Shown here in pieces: positions 1 through 9,197 of a stretch of DNA of 64,000 nt (positions within the stretch are counted from its first letter, which is position 1; every line of letters begins with the position of its first letter). Position numbers and translations under genes: made by a program. The DNA is from WHTI01 sp963826105 (GTDB lineage Bacteria; Actinomycetota; CADDZG01; WHSQ01). The notes beneath the pieces are model-generated. The model was not told the DNA's origin. It made no database searches and saw only the letters and a program-made list of their open reading frames with translations. The stretch is taken from assembly GCA_963826105.1 (NCBI GenBank), contig CAWGWA010000013.1, positions 509,570 to 573,569 of the forward strand, in the 5' to 3' direction.

Positions 1-577
1 CATCAAACACTCCTGAAGTGGATGACATCCGGGTTCCGGGTCTGCAAGACGCCTCCGACTCGCGGACCGACCTGGCGAGCTTCGGAGCGCCGGGCTGGTG
101 CCCATCTCTGGCGGGGACCAGCCGGTTCGAGCCGCAGACAGCCGGCGCGTTCGGGGAAACCGTCATTCGGTTCGATATCGCGCTTGCCCGGCGCGGCTAC
201 CAGCAGACGATCGATGCACTCATCCATCGCTCTCCGGGAGCTCCTCCCGTACATGAATGGCCGCATCATGGATCGTCAAGTGGACTGGGAGTCATCCAGA
301 TCACGGGTGGATCCGCCGACCCGGACCTGGTCAGGACGTGCGGCCGAGAGGTGGCCCGGCGCTCTATCAAGACTGAGGTTTTTCAGCGTGGCGACGACGC
401 GGAGGCCGGAGTGGTGATCGCGTTTTACATGGTGATGGTCGATGACGATTGGAGGGTCTGGGGGTCGTCAGGGCTCTGATCCGAGGACCATCGTTTCCCC
501 TGCGCGATAGGCTAATCGAGAGGGTCCAGCAGGTCCAAGCACGGCGGCGGTGGATCCGCCTGTCGTGGGAACGGAGA
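1..577. other. No recognisable gene
   Basis: Open frames exist on both strands here, but none gives a protein I recognise, and no frame continues convincingly into the PAS protein that begins near 578. The stretch could hold the frameshifted N-terminus of that sensor or the end of an unrelated gene. I see no tRNA, terminator hairpin or repeat. Confidence 0.4.
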
Positions 578-2290
578 ATGGAGTTGGCTTCCGCTTCCGC
601 GCATGCGAACTGGGGAGAAGAGCGGCTACTTCTGGCACTTGAAGCTGGAGGTATGGGTACCTGGGAATGGGACATCTCCTCGGGTGAACTCATCTGGTCC
701 AGCGGATTGGGACCGATACTCGGTTTGGGCGAGGGTGAATCGCCCGCGGGCTTCGACGGCTTCATGGCCCTCGTGCATCCGGACGATCGGGACGCGGTCA
801 TGGCATCGATCCAGACGGCTATCGATGAACGTGGAGATGCTTCGACTGAGTTCCGGGTTCCATGGAGCGACGGAACCGACCATTGGGTAATGGGTCGCGG
901 TGCGGTTCTGACCGACGCCAGTAACAACCCCATCTCGATGATCGGTTTCGCGCTGGACGTCACCGAGGGGAAACGTGCCGTAGAGATCGAACGGTCGGCG
1001 CGCTCGAGCGAAGGCAGAAGAGGCGAGCGCACGACTCGCGTTCCTGGCCGAAGCGACGAGGAGTGGTGTCGTTGTCCCTGAGCTACAAGGAGACCCTCGA
1101 GCGCATCACGACCCTCGCCGTTCCCCGGTCTGGCCGATTGGTGCGGTGTCGATCTGATCAGAAGTGATGGAACTTCAGAATGGGTCGCCGGGCGTTCACG
1201 TGGACCCCACGAAAGACGACCTGATCCGATCACTGCGCGCGAATTACCCGACCGATATGGAAAGTGACGCGATGAAGCTCTTGCTGAGGACGGGCGAAGG
1301 CCAGCTCTATCCCGAGGTCACGGACGAGATGATCGAGCAGGGAGCAAAGGACAAGAGACATGCGGAGACGCTCAGGGCACTCGGACTCACCTCCATCCTC
1401 GTGGTGCCCATGTCGGCACGGGGCCGCATCATCGGGCTTCTAACGCTGGCGAGCTCATCCCCGGACCGTCATTTCGACGAACAAGACCTGGAGTTCGCCG
1501 GCGAGATCGGACGGCGTTGCGCCATCGCCGTTGAGAACTCTCGTCTGTACGAAGAACGAGCTCAGATCGCGAAGATCTTGCAGCAGCGCCGTCCTCCCGG
1601 CTGCTTTGCCGAACATAGATGGCATCTCGATGGCGGCTTCCTATCTCCCGGCTGGCGAAGGGAACGAGGTAGGGAGGCGACTTCTACGACGTCTTCGAGA
1701 CGGCCTCCGGAAGTTGGGGCGTCGTGATCGGCGACGTCTGTGGCAAAGGAGCAAATGCCGCGGTACTTACGGGGCTGGCCCGCCACACGATCAGAGCGGC
1801 CGCCCTCAATTCTCCGCGGCCCGATGAAGTTCTGCCCGTTGTCAATGCTGCGATCCTGCGTGAGTCCGGAGACTCGGAGTTCGTGACCATGGCGTACGGA
1901 TGCCTCGAGAGGAACCACGCGGAAGGTTTCGTCGCTTGGATCTCCAGATCGGGCCACCCGGTCCCCATGGTCGTTCGGGCCGACGGTCGCGTTGAACAGG
2001 TTGGGCCGGGCGGCACTCTGCTCGGCGTACTTGACGCCATCGAAGTTGAGGTCGACGAGGTATCGCTGTCGGCAGGCGATGCGATCGTCTTCTATACCGA
2101 CGGAGTGCTCGAGGCCCGGGACTGACGGCGACATCTTTGGTGAGGATCGGTTGGTCGAGGTCCTGGAGGCATGTGGGGGACTCGACCCTGAGACGCTGAC
2201 CCAGAAGGTTGAGCAGGCGGTGCTTGCTTTCGCCGGCGAGGCCGGGATGACATCGCCATGCTCACCCTCCGGGTCGACGACCTCAGTTAA
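578..2290 (+). pseudogene. PAS-GAF-PP2C (SpoIIE-type) serine phosphatase, multiply frameshifted
   Basis: Read across frames, this is a sensor phosphatase of the RsbU/SpoIIE kind. A PAS domain (about 620-980, with EWDISSGELIW and VHPDDRDAV) is followed by a GAF domain (about 1090-1560) and a PP2C phosphatase domain (about 1590-2290) showing GDFYDVF, GDVCGKG, YTDGVLEAR and DDIAMLTLRV, the metal-binding signature regions. Such proteins usually dephosphorylate anti-anti-sigma factors in stress signalling; no partner is visible nearby. At least six frame changes are needed (near 1005, 1055, 1125, 1190, 1585, 1675, 2118 and 2245), far more than in most genes of the window, so this is either a decaying gene or a poorly resolved stretch. 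The start is the ATG at 578 behind GGAACGGAGA. Domain identity is confident; whether the gene is intact is unknown. Confidence 0.7.
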
Positions 2291-2340
2291 CGAGTGGGTT
2301 GAGTGCTGCCTCCTCCGGCCCGATTGAGTAGCCTGCGCTG

Positions 2341-2869
2341 ATGAGCGCAACTGGTCTGTATGCGGTAACCGTCATCGGCAACGACCGCTCCGGCATCGTC
2401 GCGGGGGTCACCAAGGCACTATTCGAAACGGGCTGCAATCTCGAGGACGCGACGTCGACGATCCTGCGGGGCCATTTCTCGATGATGCTCGTCGTGTCGT
2501 CGGCCGCCGATGCGGACGAGATCGAGCGCGCTTTGGCAGACGTTGGCTCAGAGCTGGGGGTGACGATCACGGTCGCGGCCGGTCGAAGAGGCGGCCCTCG
2601 ACTTCGACGCCCCGACCCACATGGTCTCGGTCTACGGAGCCGACCACCCAGGGATCGTGTTCCGCATCTCACAAGCGCTCGCGGAGGCAGGTGCGAATGT
2701 GACCGACATGACCTCTCGGATCATCGGTTCGGCCGATGAACCCGTTTATGCACTGATGCTCGAGGTGGCCGCCTCGGCGGATGCCGACCTCGAGGAGAAG
2801 CTCACGGACATCGCCTCCGAGATCGGCGTGGACGTCAGCGTCCACCCGATCGAGGCGGACATCCTCTAG
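2341..2869 (+). CDS. Double-ACT-domain protein, GcvR-like (one frameshift)
   Basis: Two ACT domains in tandem: the first at 2341-2575 (YAVTVIGNDRSGIVAGVTKAL), the second at about 2620-2869 (VSVYGADHPGIVFRISQAL). This is the architecture of GcvR-type regulators and other small amino-acid-binding ACT proteins. The frame changes near 2578; repairing it gives a protein of about 175 residues, normal for the family. The gene ends 4 bases before the deformylase start, so the two are probably co-transcribed. It could be a glycine-cleavage regulator or a generic amino-acid sensor; no gcv genes are in view, so the ligand is unknown. Confidence 0.8.
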
Positions 2870-2873
2870 CTCC

Positions 2874-3383
2874 GTGGCGATACGTCCAGTGCTCAGGATC
2901 CCCGACCGGGTCCTCAAGCGGATCGCGGAACCCATGGGGGAGACATCCGATGAGGAGCTCGTCGCTGATCTGATCGACACGATGCGCGCCTCACCCGGTT
3001 GCGTCGGGCTCGCCGCCCCCCAGATCGGGGTTTCGCGGAGAGCCTTCGCCCTCGATGTCACCGGCCACCCCAAGACGAGAACCTGCCACGGACTCGTTGT
3101 CGTGTTCGATCCCGTGCTGCTCGAGTCGAGTGGGCGGGAGCTCGGACGCGAGGGGTGCATGAGCGTTCCGGACCTGACCGCCAACGTCGTCCGGGCCCAG
3201 AGGGTGGTGATCGGGGGGCGGAGCCCTGAGAATGAGGAGCTCAGGTTCGACACCGATGCGTTCGAGGCCAGGGCGCTTCAGCACGAACTCGACCACCTCG
3301 ACGGCCTCCTCATCCTCGACCGGGTCGCATCGCTGGCCACCGACGTCTTCCGGAGGAAGGTGTACCAGGACCCACGTGCCTAG
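2874..3383 (+). CDS. def: Peptide deformylase
   Basis: This enzyme removes the formyl group from the N-terminal methionine of new proteins. All three motifs are present: GLAAPQIG (motif 1), EGCMSVP (motif 2, with the metal-ligand Cys) and QHELDHLDG (motif 3, with two His ligands and the catalytic Glu). The protein is 169 residues, a normal length. I chose the GTG at 2874, 4 bases after the ACT gene, because it starts just before the conserved VLRIPDRVLK segment. Upstream in-frame sequence overlaps the ACT gene and is not conserved-looking. No fmt or priA lies beside it. Confidence 0.95.
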   Translation: MAIRPVLRIPDRVLKRIAEPMGETSDEELVADLIDTMRASPGCVGLAAPQIGVSRRAFALDVTGHPKTRTCHGLVVVFDPVLLESSGRELGREGCMSVPDLTANVVRAQRVVIGGRSPENEELRFDTDAFEARALQHELDHLDGLLILDRVASLATDVFRRKVYQDPRA

Positions 3384-3394
3384 GTGTTTGCGGG

Positions 3395-3412
3395 TATGCA
3401 GGATTCTGCATA
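3395..3412. promoter_or_regulatory. ARG box (ArgR operator) upstream of argC
   Basis: An exact 18-bp inverted repeat, TATGCA-N6-TGCATA, lies 13 bases before the argC ATG. ArgR operators are 18-bp palindromes, and in actinobacteria their half-sites read ATGCA/TGCAT. A further half-site, TTGCA, follows at 3416-3420, suggesting a second, weaker box. Because it sits at the head of the operon that also encodes argR (7530), this implies autoregulated feedback repression by arginine. Confidence 0.8.
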
Positions 3413-3424
3413 TAGTTGCAGACC

Positions 3425-4384
3425 ATGGGACAGCAGGTAGCGGTACTAGGCGCATCGGGATACAGCGGGGGCGAGCTGCTGAGGCTTCTCGCGGCCCATC
3501 CCGCCTTGTCGCTGGGCCCCGTGGCGGCCGACCGGGCCCGGGGCACGGGGGTGGCCTCGTCGCATCCCCACCTGGGGGCGGGGGGCACGTTCGCGTCGCC
3601 GGACGAGGCGGTCGCGGCCGAGGTCGACGTCCTCTTCTCGTGTCTGCCCTCGGGCGCGTTGGAGGAGTTGGGGGAGCCGGCTGCGAGCCTGGTCGTAGAC
3701 CTCTCGGATGACCATCGTGCCGATGAGGGGTGGATCTACGGCCTTACCGAGTACGTGCGGGATCGACTTCCGGGTGCCACCAGGATCGCCAACCCCGGCT
3801 GCTACCCAACCGCGTCGCTCCTGAGTCTGGTTCCGTTCGCCGCCGCCGGCCTGATCGAGGCACCGGTCGTGATCGATGCCATCTCCGGAACTTCGGGCGC
3901 GGGGCGTAAGGCGGACGATGCATATTCGCTCGCGAGCCTGAGTGGATCGATCAAGGCCTACGGGACAACGACCCACCGGCACGTGCCCGAGATCGAGCGC
4001 GGACTGGCGAGCTTCGGGGGCCTGGACATCGCGGTGTCGTTCACTCCCCATCTGGCTCCTATGCCGCGCGGCCTGCTGGTAACCGCCCGCGCCAAGCTGA
4101 CCGTCGAGCTCGACGATGCCGGCGCCTTAGACGTGCTGGGCCACGCGTACGCCGGGGAGCCGTACGTCGAGGTCATCGAGGGATGGCCGGAGACGAAGGC
4201 GGTGTCGGGTTCGAACCGCGCGATCGTGTCCGCGCGCGTCGACGAGCGCGCCGGCTTCCTCATCTGCTCGTGCGCCATCGACAACCTCGTGAAAGGCGCC
4301 GCCGGGCAGGCCTTGCAGAATGCCAACCTGGCGCTTGGGCTCGAGGAGTCACTCGGTCTCTCGACGGTGGGGGTGTGGCCGTGA
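3425..4384 (+). CDS. argC: N-acetyl-gamma-glutamyl-phosphate reductase
   Basis: Third step of arginine synthesis: NADPH-dependent reduction of N-acetylglutamyl phosphate to the semialdehyde. The N-terminus carries the dinucleotide-binding GASGYSGGELLRLL, the catalytic Cys lies in NPGCYPTA (near residue 122), and GTSGAGRK and HRHVPEIE follow. It is 319 residues, a typical length. The ATG at 3425 puts the Rossmann strand at the very N-terminus; the TTG at 3416 would overlap the operator. Its stop overlaps the argJ GTG (GTGA), showing translational coupling. It is the first gene of argCJBDRGH. Confidence 0.96.
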   Translation: MGQQVAVLGASGYSGGELLRLLAAHPALSLGPVAADRARGTGVASSHPHLGAGGTFASPDEAVAAEVDVLFSCLPSGALEELGEPAASLVVDLSDDHRADEGWIYGLTEYVRDRLPGATRIANPGCYPTASLLSLVPFAAAGLIEAPVVIDAISGTSGAGRKADDAYSLASLSGSIKAYGTTTHRHVPEIERGLASFGGLDIAVSFTPHLAPMPRGLLVTARAKLTVELDDAGALDVLGHAYAGEPYVEVIEGWPETKAVSGSNRAIVSARVDERAGFLICSCAIDNLVKGAAGQALQNANLALGLEESLGLSTVGVWP

Positions 4385-5507
4385 AGTGGCCCCAAGGCAT
4401 CGCATCGGCGTCTCTTTCGTGCGGGATCAAGCGCAGCGGACGACCGGATCTCGGCGTTCTGTTGTTCGAGCGACCCGTCCAGTGGGCGGGAGTCTTCACC
4501 CAGAACGCGGCTGCCGCTGCGCCGGTTCAGTGGTCACGGTCACATCTCGGGGCACCGGTGCGCGCACTGGTCGTCAACAGCGGTAACGCCAACGCCTGCA
4601 CCGGGCCGGCCGGTGATGCCGCGGTCGCAACCACGGCAGAGGCGGCTGCGGCGGCCTTCGGTTTGTCTCCCGACGAGATCCTGATCTCCTCGACCGGTCC
4701 GATCGGGATGGAGTTGCCGGTCGACAAGATCGTGGCTGCCCTTCCCAACGTCTCGGGAGCGTTGTCGCCAGGACGTGGAGCCCTTCTTCGAAGCGATCCG
4801 TACGACCGACTCGCGGAATGAAGCTCGCCGCCTCGGGCTCCCTCGTTGGGGTAGCGAAGGGCGCCGCGATGATCGCTCCGAACATGGCAACGATGCTGGC
4901 GTTCCTGGCCACCGATGCCCCGATCGAGACGGATGTCATGCAAGGCCTGCTGGCGGGAGCTGTGAATCGCTCCTTCAACCGCATCTGTATCGACGCGTGC
5001 GAGTCGACCAACGACTCCGTCTATCTGTTCTCAACCGGTAACGGTGCTCCGGTGTCTTTGGATGAGTTCTCGGCCGCACTGGACGATGTGTGCGCAACGC
5101 TCGCGGAGCAGATCGTCCGGGATGCCGAGGGTGGAACGCGTGTCGTCTCGATCGAGGTCAGCGGAGCAGAGGATGAAGAGGCCGCCGCTCTCCTCGGACG
5201 AGCGATCGCTGCTTCGGATCTATGGCGTGCGGCGATACACGGCTCGGACCCCAACTGGGGGCGCGTGCTCTCGGCCATGGGTTCGGTCGATCGTTCGCTG
5301 GAGCTCGAGAAGATCTCGGTTTCGATCGGGGATGTCGAGGTTTTTGCAACCGGCGCTCCGACCGGCGACATCGAGGCTGCCGCAGCTCAGATGGAGACTG
5401 ACTTCGGCCTCTCGTGCATCGTGGGCACTGGGACGGGGACCGCGACCGTGCTGGCCTGCGATCTCACTCCCGACTACGTGAAGCTCAACGCGTTTGGGAC
5501 GACTTGA
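4381..5507 (+). CDS. argJ: Bifunctional ornithine acetyltransferase / N-acetylglutamate synthase (frameshifted)
   Basis: ArgJ transfers acetyl from N-acetylornithine to glutamate, recycling the acetyl group. The N-terminal half (VVNSGNANACTG, STGPIGMELPVDKI) and C-terminal half (APNMATMLAFLATDA, with the autocleavage Ala-Thr of the ATML motif; GSDPNWGRVLSAMG) are both well conserved. The frame changes near 4769 and again near 4815. Between them the usual segment after ATTD looks several residues short, so a small deletion as well as indels is possible. The processing Thr is intact. It is coupled to argC by GTGA and to argB by TGATG. Confidence 0.93.
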
Positions 5508-6385
5508 TGGATGCCTCGATCGCGTCCAAGACGCACGTACTTGCTGAGGCGCTTCCGTGGATCCGTGCGCATCACGGCGCGACCGTGGTGGTGAAGATCG
5601 GGGGAGAGGCGCTGGTCGACCCCAAGCAGGCGGCTTCGGTCGCCGGCGATCTGGCCCTTCTCGCTCTAGTGGGCATGCGACTCGTCGTTGTCCATGGAGG
5701 TGGTCCGCAGGTATCCCAAGCGATGGACCTTGCCGGGCTCGAGCCCTCGTTCGTCGGAGGACTTCGCGTCACTACGCCAGAGTCGATCCACATCGTGAAA
5801 AGCGTTCTCATCGGAACCATCAACTTCGAGCTGGTCGGCCTGCTGAAGAACGCGGGCCTGGCCCCTGTAGGGCTCAGTGGATCCGACGGGGGGCTGCTGA
5901 GTGCCGAGGTGACCACCGGCCCGGGTGGCGAAGACATCGGGATGGTGGGGCGCGTGACCGGCGTGAACGCGTCACTCCTCGATTCATTGCTCGAGGGTGG
6001 ATACACGCCGGTCGTTGCATCCGTCGCTCCGGACGGTGAGGGGGCTCCACTCAACGTCAACGCCGACGCGGCCGCGGGAGCGATCGCGGCGGCGATGAAG
6101 GCGTCCAAGCTCGTTTACCTGACCAACATCGAGGGCCTCTACGCGGATCTTGGTGAAGAGGGTTCGTTGATCTCGGAACTCGAGGCCGAGGAACTGCGCT
6201 CGCTCCTCCCGCAACTGTCGTCGGGGATGCGCCCCAAGGCGTCGTCCATCCTCGACGCGCTCGACCAAGGTGTGGACAAGGCCCACATCATCGACGGGCG
6301 CGTGGAACATGCCTTGCTGCTCGAGGTCTTCACCGATGAAGGAGTTGGGACCCAGGTTCTCGGCTCGGAGTTGGGGATCTCGTGA
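5507..6385 (+). CDS. argB: Acetylglutamate kinase
   Basis: Phosphorylates N-acetylglutamate, normally the arginine-inhibited committed step. It has the amino-acid-kinase fold with VVVKIGGEAL at the N-terminus (phosphate-binding Lys), VVVHGGGPQV, and the C-terminal NVNADAAAGAIAAAM and SGMRPKASSIL segments. It is 292 residues, full length. The ATG at 5507 shares its A with the argJ stop (TGATG); upstream in-frame extension lies inside argJ. Its stop overlaps the GTG of argD. Confidence 0.96.
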   Translation: MDASIASKTHVLAEALPWIRAHHGATVVVKIGGEALVDPKQAASVAGDLALLALVGMRLVVVHGGGPQVSQAMDLAGLEPSFVGGLRVTTPESIHIVKSVLIGTINFELVGLLKNAGLAPVGLSGSDGGLLSAEVTTGPGGEDIGMVGRVTGVNASLLDSLLEGGYTPVVASVAPDGEGAPLNVNADAAAGAIAAAMKASKLVYLTNIEGLYADLGEEGSLISELEAEELRSLLPQLSSGMRPKASSILDALDQGVDKAHIIDGRVEHALLLEVFTDEGVGTQVLGSELGIS

Positions 6386-7540
6386 TGGTCGCCGTGCTCG
6401 ATGACGTAACGATGCCGACCTACCGAAGGTGGCCGGTGGAGTTCCTGACCGGAGAGGGTGCGTGGCTCCGGGACTCCTCCGGAGATCGCTACCTCGATCT
6501 CATGGCTGGGATCGCGGTCGCGAGCATCGGACACTGCCACCCGAAGGTAACCGCTGCGATCGCCTACCAGGCGGCATCGCTCGTCCACGTCTCGAACCTT
6601 TACCTGACGCGTCCGCAAGCGGAACTCGCCGGACGTCTGGCGGACATCACCGGCGGGATGAAAGCGTTCTTCGGGAACTCGGGGGCCGAGGCCGTCGAGT
6701 GCGCGATCAAGCTCGCGCGCCGGTGGGGTGGGTCGAAGCGGTCGATCATCGCGGCCGAGAAAGGATTCCACGGCCGCACGCTCGGCGCCCTCGCGGCGAC
6801 CGGGCAACCCGAGAAGCAGGAGCCGTTCGCGCCACTGCCGCTCGGGTTCGAGCACGTTCCTTACGACGACATCCCCGCCCTTGAAGAAGCGCTCGGCGAC
6901 GAGGTGTGCGCAGTGATCCTCGAAGTGATCCAGGGCGAGGCCGGCGTGATCGTTCCCCAGTCCGGCTACCTCACCGAGGTTCGCCGGCTGTGCGACCGAG
7001 GCCGGCGTGCTGCTCATCCTCGATGAGATCCAGACCGGCCTTGGTCGAACGGGCCGACTCTTCGCCTACGAACATGAGGGCGTCGTTCCCGACATCCTCT
7101 GCCTCGGCAAGGCACTGGCCGGGGGTCTGCCGATGGGGGCATGCCTCGCGCGACCCGAGATCGCCGAGGCGTTCCAACTCGGAGACCACGGCTCCACTTT
7201 TGGCGGGGGGCCGGTGCCATCGTCGGCCGCGATCGCCGTCCTCGAGGTGATCGAGGAGGAGGGTCTGTGCGAGCGCGCCCAGGTTGGCGGCGAGCGTTTG
7301 ATGAAGGGTCTGATGGCGATCGCTCCCGAGGGATCGGTCGTGCGAGGGATGGGGGCGATGATCGGTCTTGAGTTGCCGGATGGGGGAGCGAGATCGGTAG
7401 CCGAGGCCTGTCTCGAGCGCAAGGTCCTCGTTAACGACATCGGTGACAACGTGATCAGGTTCGTCCCCCCGCTGGTGATATCTGACGATGAGATCGATCA
7501 GGGACTAGGGATACTCGAGGAGGTCTTCGATGCGATCTGA
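6382..7540 (+). CDS. argD: Acetylornithine aminotransferase (one frameshift)
   Basis: PLP-dependent class III aminotransferase converting N-acetylglutamate semialdehyde to N-acetylornithine. Conserved points are GNSGAEAVECAIKLARR, FHGRTLGALAATG, LLILDEIQTGLGRTG, the PLP lysine in LGKALAGGLP, and GSTFGGGP. One C too many at 6996-6997 breaks the frame between RRLCD and EAGVLLILDE; removing it restores a normal protein of about 385 residues. The start is the GTG at 6382 overlapping the argB stop, or the ATG at 6385. The 3' end overlaps argR by 11 bases. argF, which often follows argD, is missing. Confidence 0.94.
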
Positions 7541-8006
7541 TCGGAAGCGAGATCTGTTGCGCATCCTTCACACCGGAAAGGCGTCGAGCCAGAAGGACAT
7601 CGTCGACGCGTTGCGCGCGGCGGGCCATGAGGTTACTCAAGCGACCGTGTCGCGCGATCTGCGCGAGGTTGGGGCCACGAAGATCCGATCCGGCAACGAG
7701 TTCGTGTACCTGCTGCCGGACGAACTCGGTCGTGCCCATGGGAGCGACCTGATGATCCGGAACCTCGAGCGCACACTCGACGAGTTCTCACTCGACGTTC
7801 GCGCCGCAAATTCACTCGTCATCGTCCTGACCGCACCGGGCCATGGTTCGGCGGTCGCACGTGCGATCGATCTCTCAGGACTGGATGACGTCGTCGGCAC
7901 GGTTGCCGGCGATGACACGATCTTCGTTGCAACGCCCTCACCCGACCACGCCGCCAGGCTCGCGTCCACATGGTCGCGTGACCAAGAACAAGAAGAGGAG
8001 ATGTAG
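7530..8006 (+). CDS. argR: Arginine repressor
   Basis: A 158-residue hexameric repressor/co-activator that binds ARG boxes when arginine is present. The N-terminal winged helix shows SSQKDIVDALRAAGHEVTQA and TVSRDLREVGA; the C-terminal arginine-binding domain shows APGHGSAVARAID and GTVAGDDTIFV. It is embedded in the operon it should control, with the operator at 3395-3412. The acidic tail (QEQEEEM) ends directly at argG, whose ATG follows the stop without a gap. Confidence 0.96.
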   Translation: MRSDRKRDLLRILHTGKASSQKDIVDALRAAGHEVTQATVSRDLREVGATKIRSGNEFVYLLPDELGRAHGSDLMIRNLERTLDEFSLDVRAANSLVIVLTAPGHGSAVARAIDLSGLDDVVGTVAGDDTIFVATPSPDHAARLASTWSRDQEQEEEM

Positions 8007-9197
8007 ATGACGAACAAGAAGGTCGTGCTCGCGTACTCCGGGGGCCTCGACACGTCCGTAGCCATCCCGTGGTTGAAGGAGCAGGGATACGACGTGATCG
8101 CTGCGGCGGTCGACGTGGGTCAGCCGGGCGATCTCGAAGGGGCGATCGAGAGGGGCTCGACCCTCGGGGCGATCGAGTCCCGGTTGGTCGATGCGCGCTC
8201 CGAGTTCGTCTCCGGGTACCTCCTGCCGGCGCTGAAGATGAACGCCCTCTACCAGGGCCGCTATCCGCTCGTGTCTGCGCTGTCTCGCCCATTGATCTCG
8301 AAGGTCCTGGTCGACATCGCCAAGGAGACCGGAGCGACCGCGGTCGCTCACGGGTGCACCGGCAAGGGCAACGACCAGGTTCGTTTCGAGGTCTCGTTAT
8401 CGACACTTGCTCCCGACATCGAGGTGCTGGCGCCGGTGAGGGACTGGGGCATGAACCGCGAGCAGACGATCGCGTATGCGAACGAGCGTGGACTGCCGAT
8501 CACCAGCACGAAGTCGTCGCCTTACTCGATCGACGAGAACGTTTGGGGTCGGAGCATCGAGTGCGGTGTGCTCGAAGACCCGTGGGAGGTTCCTCCCGCG
8601 GACATCTACGAGCTGACTTCCGGCGACGCCCAGGGGCCGGGCGAGATGATCGTCGGGTTCGAGTCCGGCATCCCTGTCTCGATCGACGGCGAGTCGGTTA
8701 CCCCTCTGAACGCGATCGAGGCCGCGGGCAAGATCGCCGGAAGCTACGGGTTCGGCCGCATCGACATGGTCGAGGACCGTCTCGTCGGGATCAAGAGCCG
8801 CGAGATCTACGAGGCCCCGGCGGCGCTGTCGTTGATCACCGCGCACCGCGATCTCGAAGGACTCACCCTCGAGCGCTCGGTAGCGCGCGAGAAGCGTCAC
8901 CTCGAGCTCAAGTGGGCCGAACTCGTCTACGAGGGCCTGTGGTTCTCTCCGCTCCGCGTCGCTCTTGATGCGTTCGCCGATTCAACCCAGGTGCCCGTCT
9001 CCGGCGAGGTCAAGCTCTCGTTCTTCTCCGGCGGGTGCGCCCCGACCGCCCGTCGGTCGGACAAGTCCCTCTACGACTTCAATCTCGCGACCTACGATGA
9101 CGGCGACGTCTTCGACCAGTCCGATGCAGCCGGGTTCGTGCGGCTGTGGGGGATGCCGACCCGTAATTGGTCGAAGGTGAACGGCCCGGGGATCTAG
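8007..9197 (+). CDS. argG: Argininosuccinate synthase
   Basis: ATP-dependent joining of citrulline and aspartate. The ATP-pyrophosphatase loop AYSGGLDTSV is at residues 8-17; HGCTGKGNDQVRFE, SSPYSIDENVWGRSIE and the EAPA segment are typical. It is 396 residues, full length. The ATG directly abuts the argR stop, with GAAGAGGAG inside the argR end acting as ribosome binding site. argH follows without a gap. Citrulline supply needs ArgF, which is not in this operon. Confidence 0.97.
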   Translation: MTNKKVVLAYSGGLDTSVAIPWLKEQGYDVIAAAVDVGQPGDLEGAIERGSTLGAIESRLVDARSEFVSGYLLPALKMNALYQGRYPLVSALSRPLISKVLVDIAKETGATAVAHGCTGKGNDQVRFEVSLSTLAPDIEVLAPVRDWGMNREQTIAYANERGLPITSTKSSPYSIDENVWGRSIECGVLEDPWEVPPADIYELTSGDAQGPGEMIVGFESGIPVSIDGESVTPLNAIEAAGKIAGSYGFGRIDMVEDRLVGIKSREIYEAPAALSLITAHRDLEGLTLERSVAREKRHLELKWAELVYEGLWFSPLRVALDAFADSTQVPVSGEVKLSFFSGGCAPTARRSDKSLYDFNLATYDDGDVFDQSDAAGFVRLWGMPTRNWSKVNGPGI

